The translations under genes were made by a program, and so were the position numbers. DNA of 64,000 bases. Origin: Alphaproteobacteria bacterium. Lineage in GTDB: Bacteria; Pseudomonadota; Alphaproteobacteria; CACIAM-22H2. The notes beneath the pieces are model-generated. The model made no database searches and was not told the DNA's origin. It saw only the letters and a program-made list of their open reading frames with translations. The stretch lies in assembly GCA_017308135.1 (NCBI GenBank), contig JAFKFM010000015.1, positions 62,001-126,000 on the forward strand, read 5' to 3'. Shown here one piece after another: positions 7,743-15,233 of this stretch (the stretch's first letter is position 1; the number at the start of each line of letters is the position of its first letter).

Positions 7743-9378
7743 GCGCATTCTGCCGTTCACCGCCCATGTCGACAGCTTCGCGCGGGACAATCTGCCGCCG
7801 CTCGGCGAATGGCCGGAGATGTTTTTCGCGCTGCCGGAGTTCTATTACCCGCAGCGCTGCAACGCGGGCGTGGAACTCCTCGACAAGGCTGTCGCGCGCG
7901 GCTGGGGCGGTCGCGCCTGCATCCGCTTCGGCAAGGATGTGTGGACCTATGCCGATCTGCTGACCCGCGCCAACGCCATCGCGCGCGTGCTGACCGAGGA
8001 TGCGGGGCTGAAGCCCGGCAACCGCGTGCTGCTGCGCTCGGCCAATAATCCGATGATGGTCGCGTGCTGGTTCGCGATCATCAAGGCGGGCGGCATTGCG
8101 GTCACGACGATGCCGCTGCTGCGTTCGCGCGAGCTCGTCCAGATCATCGACAAGGCGAAGATCGCGCTGTCGCTGTGCGATGCGCGCCTGGCCGAGGATA
8201 TGGAGAAGGCTAAGGACGCGGCCGCCACCTGCAAGGACATTCTCTATTTCAACACCGATGCGGCGGACGGCATCGAAGCGCGCATGGCGAAGAAGCCGCA
8301 AGGCTTCGACAATTGCCCGACGTCGCTGACCGATGTGGCGCTGATCGCGTTCACCTCGGGCACCACCGGCAACGCGAAGGGCACGATGCATTTCCATCGC
8401 GATATCCTCGCGATCTGCGATGCCTTCCCGCGTTATATTTTGCAGCCCAACGCCGACGATATTTTCACGGGCTCGCCGCCGCTCGCCTTCACCTTCGGCT
8501 TGGGCGGGCTCGTCACCTTCCCGATGCGCTTTGGCGCATCGACCGCGTTGGTCGAGAAAGGCTCGCCCGACGTTCTGCCGCAGATCGTGCAGGACCATAA
8601 GGCGACGATCCTGTTCACTGCCCCCACCGCCTATCGCGTGATGGCGGACAACGCGCCCAAAGCGGCCTTCGCGAGCCTGACCAAGGCCGTGTCGGCGGGC
8701 GAATTCCTGCCCAAGCCGATCTTCGAGGCATGGCACGATTTCACCGGCATCAAATTGTTCGACGGTCTGGGGGCGACCGAGATGCTGCACATCTTCGTCT
8801 CCGCGCGCCAGGAAGACATCATTCCCGGCGCCACCGGCAAGGCGATCCCCGGCTATACCGCTTGCATCCTCGACGACGACGGCAACGAATTGCCGCCGGG
8901 CGAAGTCGGGCGCCTCGCCATTCGCGGCGCCACGGGCTGCCGCTATCTCGCCGATCCCGAACGCCAGAAGGCCTATGTGCAGAAGGGCTGGAACCTGACC
9001 GGCGACGCCTATCGCATGGATGAAAACGGGTACTTCTGGTACCAGGCGCGCACCGACGACATGATCGTGACGGCGGGCTACAACGTCTCGGGCCCCGAGG
9101 TCGAAGGCGCGTTGCTCGAACACGCCAAGGTCAAGGAATGCGCCGTCGTGGCCGCACCGGATCGCGATCGCGGCATGGTCGTCAAAGCCTATGTCGTGCT
9201 GCGCGACATGAAGGATGCCGGACCCGATACGGTCAAAGCGCTACAGGACCATGTGAAGGCGACGATCGCGCCCTACAAATATCCGCGCGCGGTCGAATTC
9301 GTCGATGCGTTGCCGCGCACCGAGACGGGCAAGGTCCAGCGCTTCAAGCTGCGCCAGCAGGCCGCCGGCAAAATTTGA
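7735..9378 (+). CDS. Acyl-CoA ligase of the benzoate/2-aminobenzoate-CoA ligase family
   Basis: ATP-dependent CoA ligase of the ANL superfamily, 547 residues, activating the entry substrate of the operon. The AMP-binding loop FTSGTTGNAKGT is near residue 206, the adenylate motif GLGATEM follows, and the C-terminal lysine lies in PRTETGKVQRF near 533. The sequence resembles benzoate-CoA and 2-aminobenzoate-CoA ligases more than acetyl-CoA synthetases. The start overlaps the preceding gene by 8 bases, ending the coupled set. An aromatic or alicyclic carboxylic acid is the likely substrate, but pocket residues cannot be judged by eye. Confidence 0.85.
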   Translation: MPERILPFTAHVDSFARDNLPPLGEWPEMFFALPEFYYPQRCNAGVELLDKAVARGWGGRACIRFGKDVWTYADLLTRANAIARVLTEDAGLKPGNRVLLRSANNPMMVACWFAIIKAGGIAVTTMPLLRSRELVQIIDKAKIALSLCDARLAEDMEKAKDAAATCKDILYFNTDAADGIEARMAKKPQGFDNCPTSLTDVALIAFTSGTTGNAKGTMHFHRDILAICDAFPRYILQPNADDIFTGSPPLAFTFGLGGLVTFPMRFGASTALVEKGSPDVLPQIVQDHKATILFTAPTAYRVMADNAPKAAFASLTKAVSAGEFLPKPIFEAWHDFTGIKLFDGLGATEMLHIFVSARQEDIIPGATGKAIPGYTACILDDDGNELPPGEVGRLAIRGATGCRYLADPERQKAYVQKGWNLTGDAYRMDENGYFWYQARTDDMIVTAGYNVSGPEVEGALLEHAKVKECAVVAAPDRDRGMVVKAYVVLRDMKDAGPDTVKALQDHVKATIAPYKYPRAVEFVDALPRTETGKVQRFKLRQQAAGKI

Positions 9379-9494
9379 CGATTTCACGCGGCCGTCATCC
9401 TGGGCCTGTGGAAAACCTTGACCGCGAGTCTTCGGCTGATTCACACTTTGCGCGTCGATGGCCTTCCGTTTCGAGTCGCGGGGTAGCCGCGGTT
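9379..9494. other. Spacer after the ring-CoA operon; possible promoter only
   Basis: No gene is visible between the ligase stop and the hairpin leader. A TTGACC element at about 9419-9424 could be a -35 for the downstream leader and small ORF, but the matching -10 is poor (near ATTCAC). There is no clear terminator directly after the ligase. Confidence 0.3.
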
Positions 9495-9592
9495 CCGGAA
9501 GGCAAGGCGGGCGCGCCTTACGCGCCCTTCCGGTGACCAACGACAGGTGGCGCGGGAACGCCGCCGGTCGCCGCCACGAAAGGAGGTGATCC
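9495..9592 (+). promoter_or_regulatory. Structured leader with two hairpins and extended Shine-Dalgarno
   Basis: First hairpin: CCGGAA (9495-9500) pairs with TTCCGG (9528-9533) around an inner stem GGGCGCG (9509-9515) / CGCGCCC (9521-9527) with a five-base loop. Second hairpin: GTGGCG (9547-9552) pairs with CGCCAC (9572-9577). Three bases later AAAGGAGGTGATCC (9579-9592) matches the whole anti-Shine-Dalgarno tail of 16S rRNA, directly before a GTG codon. The layout is that of a translated leader or RNA regulator. No known riboswitch family was recognised. Confidence 0.5.
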
Positions 9593-9712
9593 GTGAAACA
9601 AGGATCGTTCAACGCTGGCCACACGCCGGCAAGTGCCGCTTCGGATGGGGCCAAAGCCCATGTCCGCAGCGCCATTATCTCCATAGTGGCGCGGGTGCCG
9701 GAACGCCGCTAA
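9593..9712 (+). CDS. Small ORF (39 aa) with exceptional ribosome-binding site
   Basis: GTG start with 6 bases between GGAGG and the start codon; the product begins MKQGSFNAGHTPASAASDG and ends in a basic tail VPERR. It has no signal peptide or membrane segment and matches no family I know. Codons ATA, AGT and GCA are less common in neighbouring genes. It sits between a hairpin leader and a strong terminator, so it looks like its own short transcript. It could be a leader peptide, a genuine small protein, or the translated part of a regulatory RNA. Confidence 0.5.
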   Translation: MKQGSFNAGHTPASAASDGAKAHVRSAIISIVARVPERR

Positions 9713-9743
9713 CGCGGCGCCGCACGATCGGTATTCGATCCGT

Positions 9744-9777
9744 CCCCGCCGGGTCCCGCCCGGCGGGGATATTTTTT
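9744..9777 (+). terminator. Strong rho-independent terminator
   Basis: Stem CCCCGCCGGG (9744-9753) / CCCGGCGGGG (9759-9768), 10 perfect pairs with a five-base loop, followed by ATATTTTTT. It ends transcription of the small ORF unit and insulates the crotonase gene that starts 17 bases later. Confidence 0.85.
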
Positions 9778-9793
9778 GCTAAAATCGCCCGCC

Positions 9794-10564
9794 ATGACCG
9801 ACGCCCTTCTTCTGATCGACGAACCCGCCCCGCATGTCCGCCGGCTGACGCTGAACCGGCCGGAGGCGCGCAACGCCCTGTCCTCCCCGCTTCTCGTGGC
9901 GCTCGCCGAAGCGCTGGAGGCCGCGAGCGACGACGCCAATATCCGCGCAATCGTGCTGACCGGCGGCGCCAAGGTTTTCGCGGCGGGGGCCGACATCAAG
10001 GAACTCGCCACGCGCGACACGGTGACCGGCTTGCTCGACGCGCGCACGGCGCTGTGGGGGCGCATCCGGCGCTTCGCGAAGCCGATGGTCGCGGCGATCG
10101 ACGGCTATGCGCTGGGCGGCGGTTTGGAGCTCGCCATGCACGCCGATATCGCCATCGCGGGCCCTGCGGCGCAATTCGGTCTGCCGGAGATCAATCTCGG
10201 TTTCATCCCCGGCGGCGGCGGCACGCAGCGTTTGGCGCGCATCGCCGGCCAGCAACTCGCGATGAAGCTGATCCTGACCGGCGAATTTGTCGACGCGAAA
10301 ACGGCCCTCGCCGCCGGACTCGTTGCCGAGATCGCCGAGGACGCCCAATTGCGCGCGGTCGAAATCGCGGCGAAGATCGCGCAGAAGGCGCCGCTCGCGG
10401 CGCGCCTCGCCAAGGAATTGGTGCTGGCCGCGCGCGACACGCCGCTCGAAACCGGTCTCGCCTACGAACGCAAGGCGATCGCCGCGTTGTGGGGCACGGA
10501 AGATTTCAAGGAAGGTGTCGGCGCCTTCCTCGAAAAGCGCAAAGCGAATTTCGCCGGCAAATAA
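9794..10564 (+). CDS. Enoyl-CoA hydratase/isomerase family protein with canonical glutamates
   Basis: Crotonase of 256 residues. In contrast to the gene at 4325, both catalytic Glu positions are kept (GGGLELAM and LPEINLGFIPGGGGTQ), and the oxyanion-loop region reads AAGADIKEL, so it should hydrate 2-enoyl-CoA esters in the cytoplasm. ATG at 9794 is preferred over an in-frame TTG at 9776 that lies in the terminator T-tract. It is separated from the ring-CoA operon by a terminator, so it is probably expressed apart from it, though it could supply the missing hydration step. Confidence 0.88.
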   Translation: MTDALLLIDEPAPHVRRLTLNRPEARNALSSPLLVALAEALEAASDDANIRAIVLTGGAKVFAAGADIKELATRDTVTGLLDARTALWGRIRRFAKPMVAAIDGYALGGGLELAMHADIAIAGPAAQFGLPEINLGFIPGGGGTQRLARIAGQQLAMKLILTGEFVDAKTALAAGLVAEIAEDAQLRAVEIAAKIAQKAPLAARLAKELVLAARDTPLETGLAYERKAIAALWGTEDFKEGVGAFLEKRKANFAGK

Positions 10565-10585
10565 AACCAGATGGGAGCGACCGCC

Positions 10586-10810
10586 ATGAAACGCCTGGGA
10601 ATTGTATTTGCCGCCGCCTTGCTTACTTTCGTAAGCGCCGGCGCCTTCGCGCAAACCACGCCGAACCGGTCGAACCAAGGCGGCGAAGCGCGCGGCGCCG
10701 AGCGCGCGGGCCAAGTCCGCGACCAGAATCAGCAACGCCGCGACGCGGCCGAAACCAAGGGCAAGGGCGCCGAGAAGCGCGCGGCGAACGCGAAGAAAGA
10801 CAAGAAGTAG
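10586..10810 (+). CDS. Small exported Lys/Arg/Glu/Ala-rich protein
   Basis: A 74-residue protein: residues 1-23 are a clear Sec signal peptide (MKRLGIVFAAALLTFVSAGAFAQ), and the mature 50 residues are highly charged, low in complexity and end in KKDKK. ATG at 10586 is chosen because GGGAG lies about 10 bases before it; an in-frame ATG at 10571 overlaps that site. No family is recognised. The mature part is probably disordered or a single charged helix in the periplasm. Confidence 0.6.
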   Translation: MKRLGIVFAAALLTFVSAGAFAQTTPNRSNQGGEARGAERAGQVRDQNQQRRDAAETKGKGAEKRAANAKKDKK

Positions 10811-10826
10811 ACCCGGGCGCCGCGCG

Positions 10827-11327
10827 TCAACGGCGCGGCCCCGAGCCTTCCATCAATTGGCGGCGCGCACGCTCGGCTTCGTCGGGCGTCAAACGCCGCG
10901 CGATGGTCGCGGCGATTTCGCGCGCTTGGCGGCGATCGTCGCCGTCCAAGCTTTGCGCGGCGCGGATCGCCTCGATATAGGCGGCGACCGAATTGCGCGC
11001 GACGCCAAGACCTGCATCGAGCATCAGCGCGTAGTTGAGCTTGGCATGCGCATGGCCCGCGGCGGCCGCGCGCGCGAACCATTGCGCCGCAAGCACGGCA
11101 TCGGCGGGCACGCCTTCGCCCTGGCGATAGAGATTGCCGAGCGAGAATTGCGCGCCGACATGCCCGCGCTCGGCCGGCCCCAGCCAGAAGAACCACGCCG
11201 ATTCCGGATCGCCGGCGAAATAAGCGTCGAGCCCGCGTTCGAACGCAGCCCTGTCGTCGGCCGGAATTTGCGCGGCGGCGGGCGTCGCGATCAGCAGCGC
11301 CAAGGCCGCGAACGCCGCGCGGATCAT
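10827..11327 (-). CDS. Exported Sel1-repeat (SLR) protein
   Basis: A 166-residue protein with an N-terminal signal peptide (cleavage after ATPAAAQ) followed by two to three Sel1-like repeats (GAQFSLGNLYRQGEGVPAD and AKLNYALMLDAGLGVARNS). These alpha-alpha repeats usually act as protein-protein adaptors in the periplasm. The ATG overlaps the EamA gene stop as ATGA, so the two are translationally coupled, although a functional link is not evident. The stop is inside a small GC-rich inverted repeat shared with the convergent gene end at 10810. Confidence 0.82.
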   Translation of the reverse strand: MIRAAFAALALLIATPAAAQIPADDRAAFERGLDAYFAGDPESAWFFWLGPAERGHVGAQFSLGNLYRQGEGVPADAVLAAQWFARAAAAGHAHAKLNYALMLDAGLGVARNSVAAYIEAIRAAQSLDGDDRRQAREIAATIARRLTPDEAERARRQLMEGSGPRR

Positions 11328-12232
11328 TTTCCCGCGCGCGCCACCGCGCGCTCGCGATAGAAAACGTAAAGCCCCGCCGCCACGACGATGGCGGCGCCAA
11401 GCAGCGTCCATCCGTCGGGCACATGGCCGAAGAACAACGCGCCCATCGCCCCCGCCCAAACGATCTGCGTATAGGTGAAGGGCGCCAGAATCGCCGGCTG
11501 GGCGCGCGCATAGGCCTCGCCCATCAGGTAATGGCCGGCGGCGCCGAACACGCCCATCGTCATAAGGATTAGCCAGCCCTTCAAATCGGGCGTGACCCAG
11601 ACGAACGGCACGAGCATGGAGAACACCAGCGTGCCGGTCAGCCCGGCATAAAGCAGCTGCACGCGCGAGGAATCGGTCCGCGCGAGCGAGCGCGTCGCCA
11701 AATGGTAGACCGAGTTCATCAACGCCATGCCCAGGCACAGCAAGGCGGCCCAATGCATGTCGCCGGTCGGCCGGATGACGATCAACACGCCCGCGAAGCC
11801 GACGGCGACGGCGGCCCAGCGGCGCGGGCCGACTTTCTGGCCCAGCACGAAATGCGCGATCGCGACGATCGTCAGCGGCGTGATGAACGAGATCGCCTGC
11901 GCATCGACCAACGGCAGATATTTGATCGACGAGAAGAACAGCAGCGTGACCACGCACAGCATGAAGCCGCGCGCGATATTGAGGCCAGGCCGGGCGCTGG
12001 CGAAGGCCTGGATCGGGCCCTTCCGAAGCAGGATCGGCGTCAGCAGCAGGAAGTGGAAAAGATAGCGGCCCCAAACGATCTGAAAGGGATCGAAAATCTG
12101 GGTCGCGTACTTCGCCGTCGCGTCCAGCAGCGCGAAGGAGATCGTCATCGCGACGATCAGTCCGATCGCGGTCAGATTCCGGCGTGCCTGGGAGATGGCG
12201 GCCGACGCGCCGTCCGACGTTGGGGTGCTCAT
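11324..12232 (-). CDS. EamA/DMT-family inner-membrane transporter
   Basis: A 302-residue drug/metabolite transporter with about ten hydrophobic segments arranged as two EamA halves, starting near ATGLIVAMTISFALL and ATMGVFGAAGHYLMGEAYARA. Family members export amino acids, nucleobases or other metabolites; the cargo is not predictable. It carries a short hydrophilic N-terminus and a basic C-terminus. It precedes the Sel1 gene in a two-gene minus-strand unit. Confidence 0.85.
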   Translation of the reverse strand: MSTPTSDGASAAISQARRNLTAIGLIVAMTISFALLDATAKYATQIFDPFQIVWGRYLFHFLLLTPILLRKGPIQAFASARPGLNIARGFMLCVVTLLFFSSIKYLPLVDAQAISFITPLTIVAIAHFVLGQKVGPRRWAAVAVGFAGVLIVIRPTGDMHWAALLCLGMALMNSVYHLATRSLARTDSSRVQLLYAGLTGTLVFSMLVPFVWVTPDLKGWLILMTMGVFGAAGHYLMGEAYARAQPAILAPFTYTQIVWAGAMGALFFGHVPDGWTLLGAAIVVAAGLYVFYRERAVARAGK

Positions 12233-12274
12233 GGGCGGCCAGAATAGCCGCCCCGTCGCGATATGTCGCGTGCG

Positions 12275-12904
12275 TCAGCCGCGCCCGACCATGGCCATGA
12301 ATTCACGCCGCGTGGACGCGTTGGTGCGAAAAGCGCCGAGCATCCGGCTCGTCACCATCGACACGCCCGCCTTGTGCACGCCGCGCGTCGTCATGCACTG
12401 ATGCTGGGCTTCGATCAGTACGGCGACACCCTTGGGCTGGAGCACGTCCTGCACCGCATTGGCGATCTGGGCCGTCAGCTTCTCCTGGATCTGAAGCCGC
12501 TTGGCGTAGATATCCAGCACGCGCGCGAGCTTGGAAATGCCCACGACGCGCTTGTTCGGCAGATAGGCGATATGCGCCTTGCCGACGATCGGCACCATAT
12601 GGTGCTCGCAATGGCTTTCGAAGGACACGTCGCGCAGCAGCACCATTTCGTCGTAGCCGTCGGTTTCTTCGAAGGTGCGCTGCAAGATGTCGATCGGATC
12701 GCTGTCGTAGCCCTGGAAAAATTCCTCGTAGGCGCGCACGACGCGCGACGGCGTATCGATCAAGCCTTCGCGCGCCGGGTCGTCGCCGGTCCAGCGCAGT
12801 AGCGTGCGCACCGCCGCTTCGGCTTCGGCGCGCGTGGGTTTGTCGCTGGCGATCCGCGTCGTCTCGGTCGAGGAATTGTCGTCGGATCGCAACAGCGTCT
12901 CCAT
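12275..12904 (-). CDS. folE: GTP cyclohydrolase I
   Basis: Converts GTP to 7,8-dihydroneopterin triphosphate, first step of tetrahydrofolate synthesis (also feeds queuosine synthesis). Zinc ligands C99, H102 and C170 lie in [12 protein letters not shown] and [10 protein letters not shown]. The start at 12904 (METLLRSDD) gives 209 residues and has GGAGAG 6 bases upstream; longer starts lack a good site. A single gene, with no other folate genes nearby. Confidence 0.95.
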   Translation of the reverse strand: METLLRSDDNSSTETTRIASDKPTRAEAEAAVRTLLRWTGDDPAREGLIDTPSRVVRAYEEFFQGYDSDPIDILQRTFEETDGYDEMVLLRDVSFESHCEHHMVPIVGKAHIAYLPNKRVVGISKLARVLDIYAKRLQIQEKLTAQIANAVQDVLQPKGVAVLIEAQHQCMTTRGVHKAGVSMVTSRMLGAFRTNASTRREFMAMVGRG

Positions 12905-13042
12905 GGTGTCTCTCCGCATTCGGGTCGTTATCGAACCTCTTAAATGTCGGCCGCCGTCGCGCCGTTTCAAGATGCGGTAAAAATTCTCCCAAACCGCTGA
13001 TCCGAGCGCGAAATCCGGCGTAGCGCGGTATCGAGAAACGAA

Positions 13043-13070
13043 AACGGCGCCGGGTTTCCCCGGCGCCGTT
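13043..13070 (-). terminator. Terminator hairpin between phoX and folE
   Basis: A 12-pair stem AACGGCGCCGGG / CCCGGCGCCGTT with a four-base GAAA loop on the minus strand, followed there by TT-CG-TTT. It lies 23 bases beyond the phoX stop and should end phoX transcription before folE. Confidence 0.75.
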
Positions 13071-13093
13071 CCGTATTGACGGATTGCAGCCGA

Positions 13094-15127
13094 TCAGCCG
13101 CCGATCACGCCGCCATCGCGCTTGGTGATCATGACCACCGACGGGCGCGCCGGCATATTGGCCTGGAAATCGGGCCAACGCGTCGGCATGTCGTCGAAGG
13201 TCGGGTGGCGACCGAACGGCGCGTATTCCTTGGCGCCGTCGGTCGCCGGGTGCTGCACCGCGACGGTCATCGCGCGGCCGTCGGAAGTGAAGTTCATCCC
13301 ACAAATTTCCGCGCCGATCGGCGCGCGGAAGAACATTTTCGACGTGCCGCGCAGCGCACCCGACGTCTCGACCGCCCACACGCCGTCGGCCGTCCCCGAC
13401 GCGGCCTTCCAGGCGGTCCCTTGGTCGGTGCCGACCCACAACCGCCCGGCCGGATCGATCGACATATTGTCGGGGCACGCGAACCACCCGTTCGCGGTCG
13501 TCGCCGGATTGTACATCGCCTTCTGTTCCGGCTTGGCGGGGTTGCCGCACACGACGAGCAAGTCCCAACGGAAGCGCGTGGCGGTGTGATCGTCGCCCGC
13601 TTCGGTGATCTCGACCACTTGGCCCCAGTTGTTTTCGGCGCGCGGGTTCACCGCATCGACCTGATCGGCCTTGCGGTTCGAGTTGTTGGTGAGCGTCAGA
13701 TAGACTTTGCCGGTCCGCTTGTTGGGCTCGAAATCCTCCGGACGATCCATCTTGGTCGCGCCGAGCAAGTCGCCCGCGCGCCGCGCTTCGATCAGCACGT
13801 CGGCCTGGCTCGCGAAGCCGTTGGCTTCGGTGAGCGGGCCTTGCCCGTGCACCAGCGCCAGCCATTCGCCCGAACCGTCGGCATTGAACTTCGCGACGTA
13901 AAGCGTGCCCGCATCCAGCAGGTCGCGGTTCGCCGAACGGTCGTTCGGATTGAAGCGGCCGGCGGTGACGAATTTGAACGCGTACTCGAAACGCTCGTCG
14001 TCGCCCGAATACAGCACCACGCGGCCGTCGCGCGCGACGATCGTTTCCGCGCCTTCGTGCTTCGTCCGGCCCAAAGCCGTACGCTTGACCGGCGTGGAGG
14101 CCGGATCATAGGGATCGATCTCGACGACCCAGCCGTGACGGTTGGGTTCGTTCGGCTCCTTCGCCAGATCGAAGCGGTCGTAATGGGCCGCCCAATTGTA
14201 CCAGCCGCCCGGCACGCCGTAGCGGCGGTGATTCGCGGTTTCCTTGTGGCCGTCGGCCAGCTTGCCGCCGAAATAGCCGTGGAAGTTCTCCTCGGCCGTG
14301 AGATAGGTGCCCCAGGGCGTCATGCCGCCGGCGCAGTTATTGATCGTGCCGTTGACCGCGCGGCCCGACGGATCGGCGGCGGTCTTCAGCCGATCGTGAC
14401 CGGCGGCGGGACCCGAGATGCGCATCGACGTGTTGATATCGATCCGCCGGTTATGGCGGCCGCCGCGCACATAGCTCCATTTGCCGTTGGCGCCCTTCGC
14501 GATCTCCACGATCGACGCGCCGTGCGCCGCCATTTCCACGTCGACGAATTCCTTGGTCATCTTCGTGGCGTCGACCCGGCCCGTCGCCGGATTGGAGACG
14601 CCGCGGAACATGATTTCCGGGCTCGTGTATTCGTGGTTCACGCACATGATCGCAGCACTCGACGTATCGGCCGCGCCGGGCATCGGCGCAAGGCCGATAT
14701 AGTCGCAGTTGTAGCCGAATTGCAGCGCCTGCGCGGCGCCGGTCTGCCGCTCCGGATCGAAGGCGGGCGAATTGGTGAATAGCGGATCGCCCCAACGGAT
14801 CACGATGTCGGCGTCGTAGCCGGGCGAGACGTGATGGCGCTCATCCACGCCGTGGCTGATTTCGTCGAACGCGAAGGTCGCGCCGGGCAGACCGGCGGCG
14901 ACGGATTGCGCTTTCGCCAGCTGCGGCGCGACGGTTGCGATCGCCGTGCCGGCGAGCAAACCGCCGAGCACCGAGCGGCGGCCCATGCGCTGCGCGAACA
15001 CGTCGCCGATCGTCGGGTTCGCCGACGGGTTGACCGGAATGTCTTCCGAAATTTCGTACAACTCGCCGAAGGTCAAACCGGCGTTTTCCGGCTTGGCGGC
15101 GAGGGTGGCGTAATCCTTTTGGGACAT
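13094..15127 (-). CDS. phoX: PhoX-type alkaline phosphatase (DUF839), Tat-exported
   Basis: A 677-residue calcium/iron-dependent phosphomonoesterase that releases phosphate from organic esters in the periplasm. The N-terminus has an unusual long pre-region before a Tat motif (GRRSVLGG, 49-56) and hydrophobic stretch ending AKAQ. PhoX hallmarks include GYNCDYIGL, CVNHEYTSPE, NNCAGGMTPWGTYLTAEENFHG split by family spacing, GRYSHE-like segments and CPDNMSIDPAGRLWVGTDQG. GGGAG precedes the ATG. A candidate PHO box is at 15192-15224, so phosphate control through PhoB is likely. Confidence 0.92.
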   Translation of the reverse strand: MSQKDYATLAAKPENAGLTFGELYEISEDIPVNPSANPTIGDVFAQRMGRRSVLGGLLAGTAIATVAPQLAKAQSVAAGLPGATFAFDEISHGVDERHHVSPGYDADIVIRWGDPLFTNSPAFDPERQTGAAQALQFGYNCDYIGLAPMPGAADTSSAAIMCVNHEYTSPEIMFRGVSNPATGRVDATKMTKEFVDVEMAAHGASIVEIAKGANGKWSYVRGGRHNRRIDINTSMRISGPAAGHDRLKTAADPSGRAVNGTINNCAGGMTPWGTYLTAEENFHGYFGGKLADGHKETANHRRYGVPGGWYNWAAHYDRFDLAKEPNEPNRHGWVVEIDPYDPASTPVKRTALGRTKHEGAETIVARDGRVVLYSGDDERFEYAFKFVTAGRFNPNDRSANRDLLDAGTLYVAKFNADGSGEWLALVHGQGPLTEANGFASQADVLIEARRAGDLLGATKMDRPEDFEPNKRTGKVYLTLTNNSNRKADQVDAVNPRAENNWGQVVEITEAGDDHTATRFRWDLLVVCGNPAKPEQKAMYNPATTANGWFACPDNMSIDPAGRLWVGTDQGTAWKAASGTADGVWAVETSGALRGTSKMFFRAPIGAEICGMNFTSDGRAMTVAVQHPATDGAKEYAPFGRHPTFDDMPTRWPDFQANMPARPSVVMITKRDGGVIGG

Positions 15128-15191
15128 CGAGCTCTCCCGGCGGAAAGCGTCGCGGGAATCGCGACGCGCTGCCGGGGAGTCCTAACGGCGC

Positions 15192-15224
15192 CGCGTGACG
15201 CCGGGATTACACCATCGTGACGCC
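15192..15224 (-). promoter_or_regulatory. Candidate PHO box: three 11-base direct repeats
   Basis: Read on the minus strand, units GGCGTCACGAT, GGTGTAATCCC and GGCGTCACGCG follow one another without gaps, 65 to 97 bases before the phoX start. PhoB binds 11-base direct repeats with a GTCA core, so period, core and distance all fit. The middle unit is degenerate. Confidence 0.55.
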
Positions 15225-15233
15225 TGGACGACG

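Noticed and set aside
9579-9592. Minus strand reads GGATCACCTCCTTT, like the 3' end of 16S rRNA
   Set aside because: The sequence next to it does not resemble the 16S 3' region at all, so it is not an rRNA remnant; on the plus strand it works as a Shine-Dalgarno.
9379-9793. tRNA gene in the largest spacer
   Set aside because: The string gtattcgatcc recalls a T-loop, but no acceptor stem or cloverleaf can be built around it.
13076-14782. Long plus-strand open frame (568 codons) opposite phoX
   Set aside because: Composition is Arg/His/Gly/Val-rich as expected for the antisense of a G+C-rich gene, with no domain and no ribosome site; phoX on the other strand is unmistakable.
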